A stretch of DNA of 64,000 nucleotides from NCBI RefSeq assembly GCF_007672725.1, contig NZ_VDTC01000010.1, forward strand, positions 25,238-89,237, read 5' to 3'. Shown one piece after another: positions 1 through 8,709 of this stretch. This stretch comes from Corynebacterium aurimucosum ATCC 700975 (GTDB lineage: Bacteria > Actinomycetota > Actinomycetes > Mycobacteriales > Mycobacteriaceae). Position 1 is the stretch's first letter. Each line of letters begins with the position of its first letter. The position numbers and the translations under genes were made by a program. Below the pieces are notes generated by a model. The model did no database searches. It was not told the DNA's origin and saw only the letters and a list, made by a program, of their open reading frames with translations.

Positions 1-38
1 GTGCCCGGCCATGCGCCCGCGTCGGAGGCAGCACACGT

Positions 39-44
39 TAGGAT
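39..44 (+). promoter_or_regulatory. -10 element of a leaderless mshC promoter
   Basis: TAGGAT lies 7 bases before the ATG at 52, and there is no Shine-Dalgarno sequence. The same spacing recurs at many genes here, so transcription probably starts at the A of the start codon. Inferred from sequence only. Confidence 0.55.
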
Positions 45-51
45 TGTGGGC

Positions 52-1296
52 ATGCAATCTTGGCCTGTCCCGCACATCGATTCCGTCCCTGGCGCCCCGT
101 CGCCGCTTCACCTCTATGACTCCGCTGATGAAGCGGTCAAGAAGCTCGACATCAGTGGGGAGACTGCCACCATGTACGTCTGTGGCATCACCCCATATGA
201 TTCGACCCACCTGGGCCACGCCGCGACCTATCTGACCTTTGATCTGATTTACCGCCAGCTGCTGGATAACGGCTACAAGGTGAATTACGCCCAGAACATC
301 ACCGATGTGGATGATCCGCTCTTCGAGCGCGCGGAGCGCGATGGCGTGGATTGGCGCGAGTTGGGGACCTCCCAAATCAACCTTTTCCGCTCAGACATGG
401 AGCTGCTCTCCGTGTTTCCTCCGCAGCACTTCGTTGGGGCGATGGAAGCCATCGACGAGATTACGGAGATGGTGCAGGCGCTTCTCGACGCAGGTGCGGC
501 CTACGTCGTCGATGACCCCGACTATCCGGACGTCTACGCATCCATCGAGGCCACGAAGAACTTCGGCTACGAGTCGAATTACTCCCGCGAGCAAATGGAG
601 ACCTTCTTTGCCGAGCGCGGTGGCGACCCTGATCGCCCCGGCAAGCGCGATCCTCTTGACGCTCTGATTTGGCGCGCGCACCGTGAAGGCGAACCGGCCT
701 GGGATTCGCCTTTTGGGCCGGGCCGCCCTGGATGGCACATTGAGTGCTCCGCCATCGCAACCAACCGGCTTGGCTCCAGCTTCGATATTCAAGGCGGCGG
801 TTCGGACCTGAAGTTCCCGCACCACGAATTCTCCGCAGCGCACGCAGAAGCAGCGCTCGGCGTGGAGCGCATGGCGCAGTCCTATGTACACACCGGCATG
901 ATCGGCTTGGACGGAACCAAGATGTCCAAGTCTTTGGGCAACCTCGTGTTCGTCCACAAGCTCGTGGAGGCGGGCGTCGATCCCTCAGCGATTCGCTTGG
1001 GTGTCTTCGCCGGCCACTACCGTGCCGACCGCGACTGGTCAGATGACGTTTTGCGCACTGCGCAGGAGCGACTCCAGCGATGGCGCGAAGCTTTAAGCCA
1101 TCCGGGCACGGTGGAGGAGGTCAAGGAAGTCATTCAGCACCTGCGGTTGGCGTTGGCTGATGATCTCGATACTCCGCGCGCCATTGCGGTTCTCGATGAA
1201 TGGGCGAAGAAGGCTCCAGAATCCGGGGAAGCAACAGAAGAGGCATCCGATTTGCTGCGCACCGCAGTTAATTCCTTGCTGGGCGTGCGCCTCTAG
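52..1296 (+). CDS. mshC: MshC, cysteine:glucosaminyl-inositol ligase (mycothiol biosynthesis)
   Basis: ATP-dependent ligase that joins L-cysteine to GlcN-inositol, the third dedicated step of mycothiol synthesis in the cytoplasm. The 414-residue protein looks like a cysteinyl-tRNA synthetase catalytic core. Its HIGH-type segment THLGHA is at about residues 52-57, preceded by a CGITPYD stretch whose Cys is a usual zinc ligand. GWHIECSAI is in the middle and KMSKS is at 290-294. It lacks the long C-terminal anticodon domain of CysRS, which separates MshC from CysS. The frame is open from base 1, but the protein most likely starts at the ATG at 52 (MQSWPVP, typical of the family), supported by a leaderless -10. 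It is followed by a small gene and a HAD phosphatase on the same strand. Confidence 0.93.
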   Translation: MQSWPVPHIDSVPGAPSPLHLYDSADEAVKKLDISGETATMYVCGITPYDSTHLGHAATYLTFDLIYRQLLDNGYKVNYAQNITDVDDPLFERAERDGVDWRELGTSQINLFRSDMELLSVFPPQHFVGAMEAIDEITEMVQALLDAGAAYVVDDPDYPDVYASIEATKNFGYESNYSREQMETFFAERGGDPDRPGKRDPLDALIWRAHREGEPAWDSPFGPGRPGWHIECSAIATNRLGSSFDIQGGGSDLKFPHHEFSAAHAEAALGVERMAQSYVHTGMIGLDGTKMSKSLGNLVFVHKLVEAGVDPSAIRLGVFAGHYRADRDWSDDVLRTAQERLQRWREALSHPGTVEEVKEVIQHLRLALADDLDTPRAIAVLDEWAKKAPESGEATEEASDLLRTAVNSLLGVRL

Positions 1297-1320
1297 GTAA
1301 CTTCAGGCATGATTTAGCTC

Positions 1321-1704
1321 ATGACGATTCGTGCAGAATTCCAGCCCACCGTTGATGAGTTCATGTCCAACCTACAGTCCTTCGCTACCGGGGATTACCT
1401 CAAGGAAGAAGAAAAGGAATTCTGGGAGGCCCCGTTTGATGCCGCGGTACTCCCACGCCTTCGCACTATCTTGGAGTCCTTCCTCGACGATATGGATAAG
1501 CTTCCGGATGACCCTGAAGGGTCACTCCTGAGCGCCGCGGTACGCCCCACCGTGGACAAGCTCGCGGCCTTCAACCAAGAAAACGCAGATGCAGTGCTGG
1601 AACCGGAGGAGAAGGAAGAGCTCACAGAGCTTATTCACTCCGCCTCTGCGGCAACCGGTGCGGACGATGAGGCGCTCGCGCAGCTTCCGGAGCTGGACTT
1701 CTAA
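1321..1704 (+). CDS. small acidic conserved protein of unknown function
   Basis: A 127-residue acidic, mostly helical protein with no recognisable domain, signal peptide or membrane segment. It is rich in Glu, Asp, Leu and Ala, with charged stretches such as LKEEEKEFWE and LEPEEKEELTELI. CATGAT ends 7 bases before the ATG, so it may have its own leaderless promoter. The next gene begins immediately after its stop codon, which argues for translational coupling with the HAD phosphatase. The coding pattern matches the neighbours, so it is probably real, but I cannot give a function. Confidence 0.7.
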   Translation: MTIRAEFQPTVDEFMSNLQSFATGDYLKEEEKEFWEAPFDAAVLPRLRTILESFLDDMDKLPDDPEGSLLSAAVRPTVDKLAAFNQENADAVLEPEEKEELTELIHSASAATGADDEALAQLPELDF

Positions 1705-2430
1705 TTGACTGACCACGCAAATTCCGCTTTCACTACCCGTCCAGCAGCAATCTTTTGGGATATGGACGGCACACTGACCAACTCCGAGCCCCTGTGGGAA
1801 GAGGCCACTTTTTATCTCTCTGAAACACTAGGGCGCCGGTTAACACCCACGGAGCGCTTAGCCACGGTTGGCGCTACCTTCGAAGACACACTCAGCATCT
1901 GTGCGCACAAAGCAGGCGTTACGCTTCAGCCAGGAGATAACGAACGCTATCGTGCGCTCATGTTCGATTACGTCAGGTCCCTTTTTGCCCAACACCTGGA
2001 GATTTTCCCGGGGATTCCCGAGCTGCTCGACGAACTCAAGGGCCTGGGAATGCCGATGATCGTGACCACAAACACGGAACGATATGTGGCTGATTCCGCG
2101 ATTGCGGCCTTAGGCCGCGAGTACTTCGTCGACACGATTTGCGGTGACGAAGTACCCCAAGGCAAACCTGCCCCCGATATGTATATCGAGGCGGCGCGTC
2201 GAGTGGGTGCCGATCCACGGGACTGCCTTGTATTTGAAGACTCTGCGGCAGGTATGCGCGCGGCTGTCGACGCCGGGTGCACCGTCATCGGACTGCCGGA
2301 GGGAGACCACGTCGCGGCGCCCGAGCAAGCCACCGAAATTACTGACCTCCGGGGCTCTGCTCACCGTCATCTGAAGGGGGCGACGGCGGCCAATGTTCAC
2401 GAGTGGTTTAGCCGGTTGCGCGCCGACTAG
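1705..2430 (+). CDS. HAD-superfamily phosphatase (beta-phosphoglucomutase/PGP-like)
   Basis: Cytosolic HAD hydrolase of 241 residues. Motif I is DMDGT with the nucleophile Asp19 and acid/base Asp21; motif II is in IVTTNTE; the motif III lysine and acidic pair are in GKPAPDMY and VFEDSAAGM. A helical cap follows motif I, as in subclass I enzymes that act on small sugar phosphates or phosphoglycolate. The start is a TTG directly abutting the upstream stop (TAA-TTG). No upstream ATG is possible in frame, and the next downstream ATG would remove the nucleophile. The substrate cannot be told from sequence. Confidence 0.85.
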   Translation: MTDHANSAFTTRPAAIFWDMDGTLTNSEPLWEEATFYLSETLGRRLTPTERLATVGATFEDTLSICAHKAGVTLQPGDNERYRALMFDYVRSLFAQHLEIFPGIPELLDELKGLGMPMIVTTNTERYVADSAIAALGREYFVDTICGDEVPQGKPAPDMYIEAARRVGADPRDCLVFEDSAAGMRAAVDAGCTVIGLPEGDHVAAPEQATEITDLRGSAHRHLKGATAANVHEWFSRLRAD

Positions 2431-2533
2431 ACGTACCGATTTCAGTTGCGCATCATGTCAGCCGGCTTTGCGTAACTGAGAATTTCGGCCGACTAGCAGA
2501 ATTTTATGCAGCGGTGTGGAAGAATAAACCACC

Positions 2534-2797
2534 GTGAAGAATTTTGAGAGCCTATTTGAGGAACTGTCCCAGAAGATCGCCGAACGCCCTGAGGGCTCCG
2601 GCACCGTGGAGTCTTTTGACAAAGGCATCCACCATCTGGGCAAGAAGATCATCGAAGAGGCTGGCGAAGTGTGGATCGCCGCGGAATACCAGTCTGATGA
2701 AGAGCTCGCTGAGGAGATGTCACAGCTGCTGTATTGGCTCCAGGTTATGGCCCATAAGCGTGGCCTGAAGCTCGAAGACATTTACACCTACCTTTAA
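2534..2797 (+). CDS. hisE: HisE, phosphoribosyl-ATP pyrophosphatase
   Basis: Hydrolyses phosphoribosyl-ATP to phosphoribosyl-AMP and pyrophosphate, the second step of histidine synthesis. The 87-residue monofunctional protein has the all-alpha MazG-like fold, with metal-binding acidic residues in [14 protein letters not shown] and [16 protein letters not shown]. The GTG start has no clear ribosome-binding site; AGAATA 7 bases upstream may be a -10 for a leaderless message. It precedes hisG by 58 bases, the usual pairing in corynebacteria and mycobacteria. Confidence 0.95.
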   Translation: MKNFESLFEELSQKIAERPEGSGTVESFDKGIHHLGKKIIEEAGEVWIAAEYQSDEELAEEMSQLLYWLQVMAHKRGLKLEDIYTYL

Positions 2798-2855
2798 TCG
2801 GCCATAAAGCCGTCCCACCATTCACCGTATTCAGCGTAGAAAGCACCACACACTG

Positions 2856-3701
2856 ATGATCAAAATCGCCGTCCCCAACAAGGGATCGCTGTCCGAGGCA
2901 GCCCTTGAAATCCTCAAGGAAGCCGGCTACAAGGGCCGCGGACACAGTAAATCGCTCAACGTCGTGGACGAGGAGAACGGAGTCGAGTTCTTCTTTCTGC
3001 GCCCAAAGGATATCGCTATCTACGTGGCACAAGGCGTCTTGGATCTGGGAATTACTGGTCGAGACTTGGCGCTCGATTCCCGAGCGAAATTCAATGAAGT
3101 TCTAGCACTCAATTTTGGCGGCTCGACCTTCCGTTACGCCGCACCAGCAGGGGAGCAGTGGGACGTCGCCAAGCTGCAAGGCAAGCGCATCGCCACGTCC
3201 TATCCCAACGTGGTACGCGATCACCTCGCTGCCAATGGAATCGATGCCGAGGTTATCCGCCTTGACGGTGCAGTAGAGATTTCGATTCACCTTGGAGTCG
3301 CGGACGTCATTGCCGACGTTGTCTCCACAGGAGCCACCCTCCGCCAGCAGGGGCTTGAACCCTTCGGCGACCCCATCGTCTCCTCGGAGGCCGTGGTGAT
3401 AAAGCGTGAGGGAGAAGACGTCACCGCTGATGAAAACGTTGTGCTTAGCCGCATTCGAGGAATCCTCAATGCGCGCCACTACGTCATGCTGGACTACAAC
3501 GTGGCAGAAGAAAAGTTGCCAGACGTCGAGGCGGTGACCCCTGGGCTTACAGGACCGACCATCTCTCCTTTGGCCCGTGAAGGGTGGGTTGCCGTGCGCG
3601 TCATGGTTCCCCGCAAACTGGCCAACCAAGTTATGGACAGCCTCGAAGAGCTCGGGGCAGAGGCAATTCTTGCCTCGGATCTTCGGATTGCCCGCTTTTA
3701 G
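2856..3701 (+). CDS. hisG: HisG, ATP phosphoribosyltransferase (long form)
   Basis: Catalyses the committed step of histidine synthesis, ATP plus PRPP to phosphoribosyl-ATP. The 281-residue length is that of the long, histidine-feedback-regulated form: two periplasmic-binding-protein-like lobes followed by a C-terminal regulatory domain (roughly residues 205-281). The segment LGITGRDLALDS and the PRPP-binding region DVVSTGATLRQQGLEP are visible. The long form needs no HisZ partner. It is downstream of hisE and upstream of aspA, which has its own leader. Confidence 0.95.
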   Translation: MIKIAVPNKGSLSEAALEILKEAGYKGRGHSKSLNVVDEENGVEFFFLRPKDIAIYVAQGVLDLGITGRDLALDSRAKFNEVLALNFGGSTFRYAAPAGEQWDVAKLQGKRIATSYPNVVRDHLAANGIDAEVIRLDGAVEISIHLGVADVIADVVSTGATLRQQGLEPFGDPIVSSEAVVIKREGEDVTADENVVLSRIRGILNARHYVMLDYNVAEEKLPDVEAVTPGLTGPTISPLAREGWVAVRVMVPRKLANQVMDSLEELGAEAILASDLRIARF

Positions 3702-3792
3702 GGGGAGATTCCAAACATTTTATTCGGGCTCCTAGCTACGATGGGGACTGACCATCATCGTTCTTCGATTTTTATGCAAGGAGTCAGCCCCG

Positions 3793-5325
3793 ATGGCAAA
3801 GACAACTAAGAAGGATGCACAAGCAGAGGCCAAAGAGACCAAGGATGTAAAGTCCCAGGTCGAAGAAAAGGCCACCAACAAGTCTTCGAAGTCCGCCTCT
3901 AGCAAGAAGACGCGTACTGAGACTGACCTTCTCGGCTCCCTGGAAGTTCCGAACGATGCGTACTACGGCGTTCACACGCTCCGCGCTATCGAAAACTTCC
4001 AGATTTCCTACGTGACCATCAACACCATCCCGGACTTCATCCGCGGCATGGTCCAGGTCAAGAAGGCCACCGCTATGGCCAACCGCCGCCTGCACGTTCT
4101 TCCGAAGAAGAAGGCAGAAGCAATTATCTGGGCCTGTGACCAGATTCTCGAAGAAGGCCGCTGCATGGACCAGTTCCCGCTGGATGTCTTCCAGGGTGGC
4201 GCTGGCACCTCGCTCAACATGAACACCAACGAGGTTGTGGCCAACCTGGCGCTCGAGCACCTCGGTGAGGAAAAGGGTGCCTACGACATCATCAACCCGA
4301 ACGATGATGTCAACATGTCCCAGTCCACCAACGACGCGTACCCGACCGGCTTCCGTCTCGGCATCTACTACGCGATGGAGGACCTCATTGAGCGTATCGA
4401 CGCGCTGCAGGCTGCGTTCCACGCCAAGGGCAATGAGTTCGTTGACATCCTGAAGATGGGCCGCACCCAGCTGCAGGACGCAGTGCCGATGACCCTGGGT
4501 GACGAATTCAAGGCCTTCGCTCACAACTTGGCCGAAGAGCAGGCCATCCTGCGTGACGCCCAGAAGCGCCTGCTGGAGATCAACCTCGGCGCAACCGCCA
4601 TCGGTACCGGCGTGAACACCCCGGCCGGCTACCGCCACCAGGTCACCGCAGCACTGTCTGAGGTGACGGGCCTTGAGATCAAGACCGCCCGCGACCTCAT
4701 TGAAGCAACCTCCGACTGTGGCGCCTACGTGCTTCTGCACTCCACCATTAAGCGCGCAGCGATGAAGCTGGCCAAGATCTGTAACGACCTGCGCCTGCTG
4801 GCCTCTGGCCCGCGCGCCGGCCTGGCTGAGATCAACCTGCCACCGCGTCAGGCCGGTTCCTCCATCATGCCGGGTAAGGTCAACCCGGTTATCCCGGAGG
4901 TTGTCAACCAGGTCTGCTTCAAGATCTTCGGTAATGACCACGTAGTCACCATGGCTGCCGAGGCTGGTCAGCTGCAGCTCAACGTCATGGAACCGGTTAT
5001 CGGTGAGGCACTGTTCCAGTCCATCCGCATCATGGGCAACGCCGTCGACACCCTGCGTGAGAAGTGCGTCGTGGACATCACGGCTAACGCTGATGTTTGC
5101 CGCGCGTACGTTGAGAACTCCATCGGTATCGTCACCTACCTGAACCCGTTCATTGGTCACCACAACGGTGACATGATTGCTAAGGAGTCCCTCAAGACCG
5201 GCAAGGGTGTTAAGGAGCTCGTTCTGGAGAAGGGCCTGCTCGATGAGGAGACCCTTAACAAGGTTCTGTCCGTTGAGAACCTCATGCACCCGGAGTTCCG
5301 CGGTCAGCTCTACATCGATGAATAA
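3793..5325 (+). CDS. aspA: AspA, aspartate ammonia-lyase
   Basis: Reversibly deaminates L-aspartate to fumarate and ammonia. The 510-residue protein carries the fumarase/aspartase signature [11 protein letters not shown] at 355-365, and [23 protein letters not shown] is the family N-terminal block. About 35 residues precede that block. They are very Lys/Glu/Ser-rich ([14 protein letters not shown] and similar) and look disordered; E. coli AspA lacks them. The ATG at 3793 has an AAGGAG ribosome-binding site about 8 bases upstream, so the extension is probably translated. A strong terminator follows, then a C4-dicarboxylate carrier, suggesting an aspartate/fumarate exchange module. Confidence 0.95.
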   Translation: MAKTTKKDAQAEAKETKDVKSQVEEKATNKSSKSASSKKTRTETDLLGSLEVPNDAYYGVHTLRAIENFQISYVTINTIPDFIRGMVQVKKATAMANRRLHVLPKKKAEAIIWACDQILEEGRCMDQFPLDVFQGGAGTSLNMNTNEVVANLALEHLGEEKGAYDIINPNDDVNMSQSTNDAYPTGFRLGIYYAMEDLIERIDALQAAFHAKGNEFVDILKMGRTQLQDAVPMTLGDEFKAFAHNLAEEQAILRDAQKRLLEINLGATAIGTGVNTPAGYRHQVTAALSEVTGLEIKTARDLIEATSDCGAYVLLHSTIKRAAMKLAKICNDLRLLASGPRAGLAEINLPPRQAGSSIMPGKVNPVIPEVVNQVCFKIFGNDHVVTMAAEAGQLQLNVMEPVIGEALFQSIRIMGNAVDTLREKCVVDITANADVCRAYVENSIGIVTYLNPFIGHHNGDMIAKESLKTGKGVKELVLEKGLLDEETLNKVLSVENLMHPEFRGQLYIDE

Positions 5326-5371
5326 ACCGTCGACAGCACCAGTGTTGTAAATACGCTCTGCTGTTTCGTCC

Positions 5372-5407
5372 ACGCCCGTACTGCCTCGCTGAAGGTGGTA
5401 CGGGCGT
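5372..5407 (+). terminator. rho-independent terminator of aspA
   Basis: Perfect 10-bp stem ACGCCCGTAC / GTACGGGCGT around a 16-base loop that can pair further (GCC with GGT), followed by a T-rich tail TTGACTGTTTT. Confidence 0.85.
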
Positions 5408-5480
5408 TTGACTGTTTTCAATCCAACTGATGCTACCGACACCGTGGACACCCCGATGGGGGAGCAGTGGTTGGCATCGG

Positions 5481-5496
5481 TGTGTAAACGGACACA
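5481..5496. promoter_or_regulatory. CRP/GlxR-like dyad upstream of the C4-dicarboxylate carrier
   Basis: TGTGTAAACGGACACA has inverted TGTGT/ACACA arms with a 6-base spacer, the geometry of a GlxR site (TGTGA-N6-TCACA), but it misses consensus at the fifth base of each arm and lacks the central TA. Only a weak candidate. Confidence 0.35.
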
Positions 5497-5634
5497 ATCG
5501 GGCCTGGATTCTCGCCAAAGCCACATAAATAGGGCAGAATTAGAACTGTCAGTTGTCGCGCCCAGGTCGTGTACTGACCACAGCGCGAATTACCACCCAT
5601 ACTGCAGTTCACCTGCACATATTGGAGTTACATA

Positions 5635-6942
5635 ATGGTTGTTGTGCACATCATTATCGTCCTTGCGGCGATTTATCTCGGTGCCCGAATTGGTTCGATC
5701 GGTATTGGTATGGCCGGCGGCTTGGGCGTTCTACTACTCGGCCTCACCGGTGTCCCCGTAACGCGTGAAGACATCCCCTTTGATGTCATTGGCATCATCA
5801 TGACCGTGATCGCCGCCATTGCTGCCATGCAGCGCGCTGGCGGTATGGACTATCTGGTCTACCTTGCCGAAAAGTTTCTTCGCAAGAACCCAAAGAGGAT
5901 CACGTTCTACGCACCTATCGTTACGTGGTTGATGACCGTCCTAGCGGGCACCGGCCACACGGCGTTCTCCACGCTCCCGGTTATCGTTGAGGTAGCGAAG
6001 GAAGGCAAGGTCCGTCCTTCCCGTCCGCTTTCGATTTCCGTCGTAGCCTCGCAGATGGCAATCTGTGCCTCACCTATTTCCGCAGCCGTCGTTCTGTTGG
6101 CTTCGCTGCTGGAACCGATGGGTGTGGGCTATTTGCAGATCCTCGCGGTCCTCATTCCGGCTACGTTCCTCTCCATTTTCCCTGCCGCTTGGGTAGCAAA
6201 CCGCTCGGGCGCAGAACTCGAAGATGACCCCGTTTACCAAGAGCGCAAGGCCCAGGGCTTGGTGAAGCTGCCGCAGGGTTCCCAGAACTACGCTCCGGCA
6301 CAAGGTGCAAAGACCTCGGTCATCATCTTCCTCGTCGCCATCGTCATCGTGATGCTGTGGGCCACCCTTACCTCATCTCAGGTGGGTCTTATCGAGGAAC
6401 CGACGCTGCCGCGAAACGAGGCCATCATGACAGTGATGCTCACCGCTGCAACCCTCATTGTCATGGTCACCAAGGTCCCCGCCGGCGACGTTCTCAACAC
6501 GCCTGTCTTTAAGTCGGGTATGTCCGCCTGTATCTGCGTGCTCGGTGTCGCATGGTTGGGTACCACGCTGATCAACCACTACATGGAGGACATCCAGGCC
6601 ATCTCCGGGTCCATCATTGAGTCCGCCCCGTGGCTGCTGGCCATCGTGCTCTTCTTCGCTGCGGCGCTCCTGTACTCGCAGGCCGCAACCACCAAGGCTC
6701 TCATGCCGGCAGCCCTGGCCCTCGGCGTCAATCCGCTTACCGCAGTGGCTGCCTTCCCAGCAGTGTCCGCACTGTTCATCCTGCCGACGTACCCGACCTT
6801 GTTGGCGGCCGTCGAAATGGATGACACTGGCTCGACTCGCATTGGCAAGGCTGTCTTCAACCACCCGTTCATCATTCCAGGCACTGTGAGCATCGTCTTG
6901 TCGGTCCTCCTGTGCTACGCCTTTGGCGCAGTCCTTATCTAG
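5635..6942 (+). CDS. anaerobic C4-dicarboxylate transporter, DcuA/DcuB family
   Basis: A 435-residue, very hydrophobic inner-membrane carrier. The N-terminus (VVVHIIIVLAAIYLGARIGS) and the conserved loop segments GTGHTAFSTLPVI and SISVVASQMAICASPISAA match the Dcu family, which exchanges aspartate, fumarate, malate and succinate. The ATG has a GGAG ribosome-binding site 7 bases upstream. Placement after aspA suggests import of aspartate or fumarate and export of succinate, feeding fumarate to fumarate reductase. DcuA and DcuB cannot be separated from sequence alone. Confidence 0.9.
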   Translation: MVVVHIIIVLAAIYLGARIGSIGIGMAGGLGVLLLGLTGVPVTREDIPFDVIGIIMTVIAAIAAMQRAGGMDYLVYLAEKFLRKNPKRITFYAPIVTWLMTVLAGTGHTAFSTLPVIVEVAKEGKVRPSRPLSISVVASQMAICASPISAAVVLLASLLEPMGVGYLQILAVLIPATFLSIFPAAWVANRSGAELEDDPVYQERKAQGLVKLPQGSQNYAPAQGAKTSVIIFLVAIVIVMLWATLTSSQVGLIEEPTLPRNEAIMTVMLTAATLIVMVTKVPAGDVLNTPVFKSGMSACICVLGVAWLGTTLINHYMEDIQAISGSIIESAPWLLAIVLFFAAALLYSQAATTKALMPAALALGVNPLTAVAAFPAVSALFILPTYPTLLAAVEMDDTGSTRIGKAVFNHPFIIPGTVSIVLSVLLCYAFGAVLI

Positions 6943-7007
6943 CATCACCTAGCATCATTTAGAAATAATTTGATGTTGCTTAGCGCGCTTCTTTAGCGCG
7001 CTAAGCT
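6939..7007. promoter_or_regulatory. fhs promoter with two pairs of short repeats
   Basis: CTAGCATCA occurs at 6939-6947 and 6949-6957 (10-base period). TTAGCGCGCT occurs at 6980-6989 and 6993-7002 (13-base period); the second copy extends to the perfect palindrome TTAGCGCGCTAA (6993-7004). The -10 candidate TAAGCT (7002-7007) overlaps the palindrome and lies 7 bases before the ATG at 7015, so a bound regulator would block a leaderless promoter. Confidence 0.5.
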
Positions 7008-7014
7008 GGTGAGC

Positions 7015-8682
7015 ATGACTACGCAACCTTCTGATGTTGATATTGCTCAAGCTCACCAGCTCGAACCGATTTCGGATATTGCTGCACGTGCAGGCATTCC
7101 GGAGACGGCCCTTATTCCTTATGGGCAAAGCAAAGCCAAAGTGGATATCACTCAAGTTGGGGATACTCCCGCAGATGGCAAGTTGGTCCTCGTCACCGGC
7201 GTCTCACCGACGCCAGCTGGCGAGGGTAAATCTACTGTTCTTATCGGCTTGACCGACGCCCTCACGCAGCTGGGCAAGAAGGCTATCGTCGCCCTTCGTG
7301 AGCCTTCCCAGGGCCCTGTCATGGGCATCAAGGGCGGCGCCGCGGGTGGCGGCTACTCTCAGGTTGTCCCAATGGAGGACATCAATCTCCACTTCACCGG
7401 TGACTTCCACGCTATCGCCGCGGCCACCAACACCTTGGCCGCCATCATCGATAATCACATCCACCAGGGCAATGCGCTCAACATCGATCCGCGCCGCATT
7501 ACCTGGCAGCGCTGCGTTGACGTCAATGACCGTGCCCTGCGCCACGTTGTTACCGGGCTCGGTGGCCCCGCCCATGGCGTGCCGGGGGAGACTGGCTTCA
7601 CCATTACGGCGGCGTCGGAAATCATGGCCATCCTCGGCCTCGCAACCGACTTGGCAGACCTAAAGAAGCGTCTCGGTGACATCACTGTGGGCTACACCTA
7701 CGACCAAAAGCCAGTAACCGCCCGCGAGTTGGGAGCAGAAGGCGCGCTGACGGCGCTCATGCGTGATGCCCTGAACCCTAACCTGGTCCAGACCCTGGGC
7801 GGCACCCCTGCCTTCGTCCATGGCGGCCCCTTCGCCAATATCGCTCACGGCTGCAATACTCTGCTGGCGACCCAAACGGCCATGCGCTTCGGTGACATTG
7901 TCCTCACGGAGGCAGGTTTCGGTGCAGATCTCGGCGGCGAAAAGTTCATGGATATCAAGTCCCGCTTCGGCGACCTTGACGTCGCCGGCGCCGTCGTTGT
8001 TGCGACTATCCGCTCCCAGAAGTACAACGGCGGACAGCCCCGCGAGGAACTCACCACCGAGAACCTGGAGGCACTAAAGAAGGGCGTGGTGAACCTCGAG
8101 CGCCACGTTGAGAACGTGCGCAAATTTGGCCTCAAGCCAGTGGTCGCACTCAACCTCTTCTGGAGCGATACCGAGGCCGAGCGCGAGTTCATGCGCCAGT
8201 GGGCCGCCGATTTCGACGTCGCGCTCGAAGAAGCAGAAGTGTGGGCCAAGGGCGGAGCGGGAGCAACAGCGCTGGCTGAGCGTCTTCTGGAGAATCTTTC
8301 CGAGGGTAACTCCCACCAGCTCTATGATCCCGCTGAGGGCATCGAGGCCTCCATCGACACCATTGCTAGGGAAATCTACCGCGCCGAGCGGGTGGAGTAC
8401 TCGTCTAAGGCGCTGAAGGATTTGAAGTACATCAAGGACAACGGTTGGGAGGAGTTCCCAGTCGTGATCTCGAAGACTCAATATTCCTTCTCGGATGATC
8501 CGAGCCAGCTCGGCGCCCCGGAAGGCCACATCCTTCATGTCCGCGAGCTGCAGCCCCGCACAGGCGCTGGCTTCATCGTGGCGCTGACCGGCGACGTCAT
8601 GACCATGCCGGGTCTACCGAAAAAGCCCGCGGCCAACAACATCGATGTTGACGCAGACGGTTCCATCTCTGGCCTGTTCTAA
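7015..8682 (+). CDS. fhs: Fhs, formate--tetrahydrofolate ligase
   Basis: Makes 10-formyl-tetrahydrofolate from formate, ATP and tetrahydrofolate. The 555-residue monofunctional enzyme has its P-loop PTPAGEGKST at 65-74 and family blocks REPSQGPVMGIKGGAAGGGY and TEAGFGADLGGEKF. A GTG at 7009 is also in frame, but no ribosome-binding site serves either codon. TAAGCT ends exactly 7 bases before the ATG at 7015, so I choose that start. Fhs lets the cell use formate (for example from pyruvate formate-lyase) for purine and C1 synthesis. It is not universal in corynebacteria and here sits next to the aspA-dcu pair. Confidence 0.93.
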   Translation: MTTQPSDVDIAQAHQLEPISDIAARAGIPETALIPYGQSKAKVDITQVGDTPADGKLVLVTGVSPTPAGEGKSTVLIGLTDALTQLGKKAIVALREPSQGPVMGIKGGAAGGGYSQVVPMEDINLHFTGDFHAIAAATNTLAAIIDNHIHQGNALNIDPRRITWQRCVDVNDRALRHVVTGLGGPAHGVPGETGFTITAASEIMAILGLATDLADLKKRLGDITVGYTYDQKPVTARELGAEGALTALMRDALNPNLVQTLGGTPAFVHGGPFANIAHGCNTLLATQTAMRFGDIVLTEAGFGADLGGEKFMDIKSRFGDLDVAGAVVVATIRSQKYNGGQPREELTTENLEALKKGVVNLERHVENVRKFGLKPVVALNLFWSDTEAEREFMRQWAADFDVALEEAEVWAKGGAGATALAERLLENLSEGNSHQLYDPAEGIEASIDTIAREIYRAERVEYSSKALKDLKYIKDNGWEEFPVVISKTQYSFSDDPSQLGAPEGHILHVRELQPRTGAGFIVALTGDVMTMPGLPKKPAANNIDVDADGSISGLF

Positions 8683-8686
8683 GCCG

Positions 8687-8708
8687 CGGCGCGCTCTTCG
8701 GGGCGCCG
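8687..8708. terminator. weak hairpin between convergent fhs and RecB-like nuclease genes
   Basis: CGGCGC / GCGCCG 6-bp stem around a 10-base loop in the 27-base space between two convergent stop codons. There is no T-tract on either strand, so termination is only suggested by position. Confidence 0.3.
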
Positions 8709-8709
8709 T

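Larger units (their letters stand above)
5326..5634. other. aspA-dcu intergenic region (309 bases)
   Basis: No convincing gene. It holds the aspA terminator (5372-5407), a dyad resembling a CRP/GlxR site (5481-5496), an AT-rich stretch near 5521-5540 that could contain the carrier promoter, and the GGAG ribosome-binding site before the ATG at 5635. Short open frames here lack a start context and family resemblance. Confidence 0.6.

Noticed and set aside
3784..5526. 580-residue open frame antisense to aspA
   Set aside because: It is a shadow of aspA produced by strong codon bias (few codons giving antisense stops). The product has no family features, and aspA has full homology.
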